Source: Pirellulales bacterium
GTDB taxonomy: Bacteria; Planctomycetota; Planctomycetia; Pirellulales; Thermoguttaceae
Length of the DNA stretch: 9,598 bases
Direction of reading: 5' to 3'
NCBI GenBank assembly: GCA_030607895.1
Contig: JAUWJC010000120.1
Location: forward strand, 1-9,598
Shown: positions 5,862 through 9,598 of the stretch, one piece after another
Numbering within the stretch: position 1 is the stretch's first letter
Layout: each line of letters begins with the position of its first letter
The notes under the pieces: model-generated
Database searches by the model: none
What the model was told of the DNA's origin: nothing
The model's input: only the letters and a program-made list of their open reading frames with translations
Translations under genes and position numbers: made by a program

Positions 5862-6521
5862 ATGGCTCGACTGGCAAGAGTGGTTGTTCCGGGCATGCCG
5901 CACCATGTGACGCAGCGGGGGAACCGTCGGCAGGAGACGTTCTTCCGCGACGACGACTGCCAAGCCTACCTGGACCTGATGGCCGAGTGGTGCGGCAAAC
6001 ACAACGTCGCGGTCTGGGCCTACTGCCTGATGCCGAACCACGTCCATTTGATCGTGGTTCCCAAGTTCGAGGACGGCCTGCGTCTGGCTATCGGCGAGGC
6101 ACATCGGCGTTACACGCGACGGATCAATTTTCGCGAGCAATGGCGGGGGCATCTTTGGCAAGAACGCTTCGCATCGTTCGTGCTCGACAAGCCCTATCTG
6201 CTGGCGGCGGCACGCTACGTGGAACTCAACCCGGTCCGTGCGGGCCTGGTCACCGCGCCCAGCGAGTATCGCTGGAGCAGCGCCAAGGCACACATCAAGC
6301 GGAAGCATGATTGCCTAGTGAAAGTCGCGCCGCTGTTGGCGCTGGCGAAGAATTGGCGACGACTCCTGAGCGGCGCGGCCACCGAAGAACAGATCAAGGC
6401 GTTCCGCGAACACGAAAGAACCGGCCGAGCCCTGGGCGACGACGATTTCCAAAAGCGCTTGGAAAAGAAGCTGGGCCGCGTCCTAAGACGCCAGAAACCC
6501 GGCCCGAAGAAACCCGGATGA
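5862..6521 (+). CDS. REP-associated tyrosine transposase (RAYT, Y1/IS200-like)
   Basis: A 219-residue single-strand DNA transposase of the HUH superfamily, which cuts and joins DNA through a 5'-phosphotyrosine. The N-terminal strand PGMPHHVTQRGNRRQETFF (10-28) is typical of RAYTs. The metal-binding HUH motif is in MPNHVHLI (H60, H62). The catalytic tyrosine is Y119 in AARYVELNPVRAGL. The region WQERFASF (99-106) and the later EYRWSSAK segment complete the family pattern. The C-terminal 50 residues are basic and lysine-rich, perhaps helping DNA contact. Length and all catalytic residues look intact, so it may be active. The ATG at 5862 is chosen because the family N-terminus begins there; it has no clear ribosome binding site. 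The protein sits alone between the inverted ends of its element. Confidence 0.93.
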   Translation: MARLARVVVPGMPHHVTQRGNRRQETFFRDDDCQAYLDLMAEWCGKHNVAVWAYCLMPNHVHLIVVPKFEDGLRLAIGEAHRRYTRRINFREQWRGHLWQERFASFVLDKPYLLAAARYVELNPVRAGLVTAPSEYRWSSAKAHIKRKHDCLVKVAPLLALAKNWRRLLSGAATEEQIKAFREHERTGRALGDDDFQKRLEKKLGRVLRRQKPGPKKPG

Positions 6522-6524
6522 AAT

Positions 6525-6549
6525 AATTAAGTATACTGTCCCCGGAACT
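6525..6549 (-). repeat. Right inverted end of the RAYT element
   Basis: Complement of the left end at 23 of 25 positions, beginning 3 nt after the transposase stop codon and ending at the truncated regulator fragment. Confidence 0.8.
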
Positions 6550-6702
6550 TCCCAACACGAACACGGCAAACCGTCGCTCGAGGAGGTCGTGGACGCCATC
6601 GCCGCCCACGACCCGGACCGGGCCGAGGCCCTGATGAAAAAGCGGGTCCGCCAGATTACCGAGGGGGTGCGGAAATACGTATGGGGAAAAAACGCCAACT
6701 GA
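6550..6702 (+). pseudogene. C-terminal fragment of a GntR-family (FCD domain) regulator
   Basis: From the edge of the RAYT element a frame of 50 sense codons runs to TGA at 6700-6702. It reads SQHEHGKPSLEEVVDAIAAH, then DPDRAEALMKKRVRQITEGV and a basic tail. The H-x-x-I/V-x-x-A-I-x-x-x-D-P-x-x-A-E-x-x-M-type pattern is the last two helices of the FCD ligand-binding domain of FadR/GntR regulators. The winged-helix N-terminus and most of the FCD domain (about 170-190 residues) are not present to the left of the element, so the insertion came with a deletion or rearrangement. No start codon with a ribosome binding site remains, and the frame is open back into the right inverted end. I am fairly sure of the family from this short piece, but the effector and targets cannot be known. 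Confidence 0.65.
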
Positions 6703-6785
6703 GGGCGGCAGCGTGCCTTTGGGTAGTACGTTAGTAATCGCTTTTGGCATGGTTCAAACCAGGGTTACACCTGGCCGGGAATGAA

Positions 6786-6799
6786 GGATTACGGATTAC
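6786..6799. repeat. 7-bp tandem repeat (GGATTAC x2)
   Basis: Two perfect GGATTAC units followed by G, in the spacer before the sialidase-like gene. Similar TTACG-type heptamers are common in cyanobacterial intergenic DNA. The rest of 6703-6829 holds only a weak CCAGG/CCTGG hairpin (6759-6763 with 6770-6774) and no recognisable promoter. Confidence 0.4.
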
Positions 6800-6829
6800 G
6801 TCGATAAGTTGCACGAGCAACGTTCCTCA

Positions 6830-6882
6830 CACTTCACAGGAGAAATGCTATGAGAACACTTTACAGGAGAAATGCTATGAGA
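6830..6882 (+). repeat. Tandem duplication of ribosome binding site and start codon
   Basis: A 27-bp unit occurs twice, at 6830 and 6857. The first 26 bases of the copies differ only at C6835/T6862. Each copy contains AGGAG (6838-6842, 6865-6869) 7 nt before an ATG (6850, 6877). The offset is nine codons, so both starts are in the same frame. Confidence 0.85.
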
Positions 6883-9456
6883 CCGACGAGGATCGTGTTT
6901 GAGTTGGCAATTGCCGTGCAGGCGGTGGTGGTTGCGGCGGGCTTCTGCCGGGCGGCCGATCAGTCGAATCTGCGGGCAATGCAGCGGATCAAGCCCGAGG
7001 TGGTCCGTGACATCATGTGGGTTTGGGGTAATCCCGGGATGGGCAAGCCGGGCAAGCATACGGTGGCCAGCTTCGCCCAAGCTCCTTCCGCCAAGCGGGC
7101 CCAACTGCTGGGTATACCCAACCTCGTCATGGCAGGGGCCGGGCTACCGGAGGACGAAAAACAAGCCGATACCTGGACCAAAGAAGTCTCGCACTGTCCG
7201 CAGTTGGTGTGGGAGATCAATGCCGACGGGAAGGGAGGGCCGCCGTTTGTATATGAGAAAAAAATCGCCGTGCTCCGTAAGCTGATCGACAAGTATCCCA
7301 AAATCGAGGCTGTCCTACTGGACGACATGAGCACCGTGATGATCCGCAAGGGTTTCAAGCCGGAGCACATCCGGCAGCTTCGCAAGCAGCTTTCCGGAAA
7401 GTATGCCTCGGTAGACATCTGGGGCGTGTGGTACACGATGACCTTCAATCAGAAGGGGATTGAAGAATACATCAAGGAGTTGGACGTTATCAATATGTGG
7501 ACCTGGCACGCCAAAGACCTGGTCGACCTGGAGAAGAACGTTGCCCATTGCGAGAAGCTGTTTCCCGAGAAACCGATCGTGGTCGGTCTGTATCTTTACG
7601 ACTACGGTCCCAGGCGGCGAATGCCCATGGATATTCTCAAGCAGCAATGCCAGACGGCCCTGAAGCTGGCACACGCCGGCCGAATCGAAGGCATCGTCTT
7701 CTTGACGATCAACAACGACGCCGAAACGGTTGGATGGGCCGCCGATTGGGTCAAGCGGGTGGGCGGCCAGAAGCTCGGCTCGCCTTGCACCGACCGGCAG
7801 GCCGACTCGAAAACTCAGAAATTACCTCGGCAGACCCGATCCCCGTTTCGCCTTGTAAGCAAGGCGAAGTCGACGGAGACGGAAACCCTGAATCTGAAGC
7901 TCGGCGACGGCAGCAACTGGCACATCCCGGGTGCCCCCTGGACCGAAGCGAAAGACGGCGTAATCAGTCCACCCGACAAGCGGAACTTGCACAGCCGGGC
8001 GTTCTACACCACCCACGGCTATGAGGACTTCGTCGCCGAGTTCGAGTTCAACGGAAACTACCGCGAGGTGGGCACCGGGGCGGCCGGCTTGATCTTGCGG
8101 GCTGCCGACGTTAACCACTTCTACATGGTCAACTTTCCCTGGGGCGGCCAGCAGTTGCGGGCAAAGCACTTCTGGGCTGAGGTTCGCAAGGTGGACGGTG
8201 ATGCCTACCAGCGCGGGCTGAGAGCGGTCTGGGTGCCCGGCGTGCCCAGCGAGACCGACCGCTGGTACAAGGTCCGCGTGGAAGTCAAGGGGCCCACAAT
8301 CCGGGTCTGGGTAGACGGCCGCCGCGCGCTGAGTGTAACCGACGAGAGCTTTAAGAGCGGGGTTATTGGTCTGCAAGGCTACGGCTGGGATTTCTTCCGC
8401 AATATCACGATCTCCGGCAAGAAGGTCCCCTTGAAGGCTTGGGACCGCAAGCAGACGATTCCCGTCCATCACTTTACGGTTGGGTTCGACAGCCAGAACA
8501 TGCCCTCGGGGTGCGTGGCTCCCAACGGCGATGTGCTATTGGCTGCGGGCAACAAGCTGGTGCGATCCAAAGACAAGGGTCGCACTTGGGGCGAGCCGGA
8601 GACCTTGCCGGAGAAGCTCGGCACGATAACCGACTACGGTAATACGATGTTCTCTACGGCAAAAGGCCGCCTGATCGTGCAGATTTGGCACAGACGGGAC
8701 GAGGAGAGAAAAGTCCCCAAAATCCTGATCTCGGAGTCGGAGGATAACGGCGTCACCTGGTCCGACCCGGTGCCATCGGAAGTGGCCTCAGGCTGGCCGG
8801 AGCTCCCCACGAGTTGTACCGCCTACGGTCCTCTGCTGGAGACACCCGACGGCGCGCTAATCCGCTTCCTATACGGTGGAATAAAAGAAGGGTCGAAATT
8901 CAGCGACGTTCGCACCTGGAGCAGGTCCCACTGTAAGGCATACGCTATCCGCAGCACCGACGGCGGGAAGACGTGGTCGGCGGCGATCGAGTTAGACCGG
9001 CCGTCGTGGTGCAACGCCGAGCGGGGAACGATCCCCGGCTCGCTCGATTTCACCGAACCGACGGGCGTTGCCATCGGCAACAAGGTGACCGTGCTGATAC
9101 GGCCCATCTACAGCCCCTACATGTGGCAGTGCTGGTCGCATGACGGCGGCGCCACGTGGGACGCGGCATCTCGGGCGACCTTCCCCGGCTATGCCCAGTC
9201 GATGATCCGCACGGACTGCGGCGCCATCCTTTGCGCCCACCGCTTCCCACAGCATTGCGTCAACATCAGCCGCGACGACGGTCTGAACTGGGATGTGGGG
9301 ACAATCATCGACTATCCTGCCTGGGCCATGGGCTGCCTGGTCGAGGTCGAGCCCAACGTGGTTCTGTGCACATACATGAACGCAAGTCGCAGTCAGCCGC
9401 TTCTGGCGCAGTTGATCCGCGTTACCCCGGAGGGAGTCAAGCCGATAAAGCGATAG
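6877..9456 (+). CDS. Secreted three-domain sialidase-like protein (barrel-like N-domain, DUF1080/LamG-like, BNR propeller)
   Basis: An 859-residue protein; an equally good in-frame start at 6850 would add nine residues. Residues 1-26 (MRPTRIVFELAIAVQAVVVA then AGFCRAAD) form a signal peptide cleaved after about CRAA. Residues about 30-300 look like an alpha/beta barrel, with strands such as IEAVLLDDMS, VDIWGVWYT, PIVVGLYLYDYG and IEGIVFLTINND. A short linker leads to a concanavalin-like domain of the DUF1080/LamG kind (about 338-515, from GDGSNWHIPG to FFRNITISGK). The C-terminal third is a sialidase-type propeller with five Asp boxes (SxDxGxTW-like) at about 564, 621, 693, 754 and 798, the last degenerate (SRDDGLNW). 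The usual FRIP/RIP motif with the first catalytic arginine is not evident near the first blade (QNMPSGC instead), so sialidase activity is doubtful. It probably acts outside the cytoplasm on a glycan or glycoconjugate. Confidence 0.88.
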   Translation: MRPTRIVFELAIAVQAVVVAAGFCRAADQSNLRAMQRIKPEVVRDIMWVWGNPGMGKPGKHTVASFAQAPSAKRAQLLGIPNLVMAGAGLPEDEKQADTWTKEVSHCPQLVWEINADGKGGPPFVYEKKIAVLRKLIDKYPKIEAVLLDDMSTVMIRKGFKPEHIRQLRKQLSGKYASVDIWGVWYTMTFNQKGIEEYIKELDVINMWTWHAKDLVDLEKNVAHCEKLFPEKPIVVGLYLYDYGPRRRMPMDILKQQCQTALKLAHAGRIEGIVFLTINNDAETVGWAADWVKRVGGQKLGSPCTDRQADSKTQKLPRQTRSPFRLVSKAKSTETETLNLKLGDGSNWHIPGAPWTEAKDGVISPPDKRNLHSRAFYTTHGYEDFVAEFEFNGNYREVGTGAAGLILRAADVNHFYMVNFPWGGQQLRAKHFWAEVRKVDGDAYQRGLRAVWVPGVPSETDRWYKVRVEVKGPTIRVWVDGRRALSVTDESFKSGVIGLQGYGWDFFRNITISGKKVPLKAWDRKQTIPVHHFTVGFDSQNMPSGCVAPNGDVLLAAGNKLVRSKDKGRTWGEPETLPEKLGTITDYGNTMFSTAKGRLIVQIWHRRDEERKVPKILISESEDNGVTWSDPVPSEVASGWPELPTSCTAYGPLLETPDGALIRFLYGGIKEGSKFSDVRTWSRSHCKAYAIRSTDGGKTWSAAIELDRPSWCNAERGTIPGSLDFTEPTGVAIGNKVTVLIRPIYSPYMWQCWSHDGGATWDAASRATFPGYAQSMIRTDCGAILCAHRFPQHCVNISRDDGLNWDVGTIIDYPAWAMGCLVEVEPNVVLCTYMNASRSQPLLAQLIRVTPEGVKPIKR

Positions 9457-9460
9457 CCCC

Positions 9461-9477
9461 CTCCCTACCTATGGGAG
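9461..9477 (+). terminator. Weak hairpin after the sialidase-like gene
   Basis: CTCCC (9461-9465) pairs with GGGAG (9473-9477) across a 7-nt loop, 4 nt after the TAG. There is no T-run, so termination is uncertain. The remaining bases to the window end show only a small GTCCG/CGGAC hairpin (9559-9575) and a frame from ATG 9535 that is open to the edge but unrecognisable. Confidence 0.25.
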
Positions 9478-9598
9478 AGGTCGGATAGGTGTACTAAGGG
9501 CGCGTAAGCCAATTAGTTGCCGAAATTGGTATTGATGGATTCCGGAATTTGTGAGATCGTCCGCGTATGCCGGACGCACAAGTGGTCGAATGGATTCG

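Larger units (their letters stand above)
5801..6549 (+). mobile_element. RAYT / IS200-like single-gene element
   Basis: A 749-bp unit bounded by 25-nt inverted ends. The left end (5801-5825) and the complement of the right end (6525-6549) share a perfect 19 bp, AGTTCCGGGGACAGTATAC, then differ at two of the last six positions. The only gene inside is the tyrosine transposase at 5862-6521, with 36 nt between left end and ATG and 3 nt between stop and right end. The right edge abuts a truncated GntR-type gene. No target duplication is expected or seen for an HUH/Y1-type element. From memory, ends of this sequence accompany RAYT genes in several phyla. Confidence 0.8.

Noticed and set aside
5232..6308. 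Antisense open frame spanning the end of the PQQ gene and the transposase
   Set aside because: It crosses two unrelated + strand genes, a terminator hairpin and a transposon boundary, and its product is unrecognisable.
9535..9598. Start of a new gene at the window edge
   Set aside because: Only 21 codons are visible, without a convincing ribosome binding site or recognisable sequence.

Overview
The window looks like GC-rich chromosomal DNA of a planctomycete, most likely Pirellulales-like. This is inferred from gene content and was not tested by search. The reasons are a secreted PQQ-propeller protein carrying an internal methyltransferase-like domain, a secreted sialidase-type protein with a DUF1080/LamG-like middle domain, a small two-helix PH-like membrane protein, and intergenic spaces full of short palindromes and 7-bp tandem repeats. 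All supported genes lie on the + strand. No rRNA, tRNA, CRISPR array or phage module is visible.

Layout. Bases 1-176 hold a 7-bp repeat tract and a nested REP-like inverted repeat. Bases 177-635 encode a small membrane protein. Bases 636-1014 have no confident gene; they hold an array of five short hairpins about 32-44 nt apart, a doubtful 45-codon ORF and a TATAAT box. Bases 1015-2493 encode an MmsA-type CoA-acylating aldehyde dehydrogenase. Bases 2583-5693 hold the PQQ propeller / methyltransferase-like gene, broken by an in-frame TAG at 5490-5492. The conserved C-terminal coding continues in the same frame to a TGA at 5691-5693, followed at once by a strong hairpin. Bases 5801-6549 are a compact REP-associated tyrosine transposase (RAYT) element with 25-bp inverted ends. 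It abuts the last 50 codons of a GntR/FCD-type regulator (6550-6702) whose 5' part is absent. Bases 6877-9456 encode a three-domain secreted sialidase-like protein. Its ribosome binding site and start codon are duplicated in tandem. The last 140 bases hold only a weak hairpin.

The genes do not form an obvious operon or pathway. Each is separated by spacers with its own repeat or hairpin. The common theme is degradation and housekeeping (a CoA-dependent semialdehyde dehydrogenase and a secreted carbohydrate-active protein) in a region worn by mobile DNA: a RAYT element, REP-like palindromes, a regulator fragment and a gene with a premature stop. I do not see a clear new defence or biosynthetic system. 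The best leads are the amber-interrupted PQQ/methyltransferase fusion, the hairpin array at 761-918, the duplicated translation start at 6830-6882, and the RAYT together with dispersed palindromes of related design.
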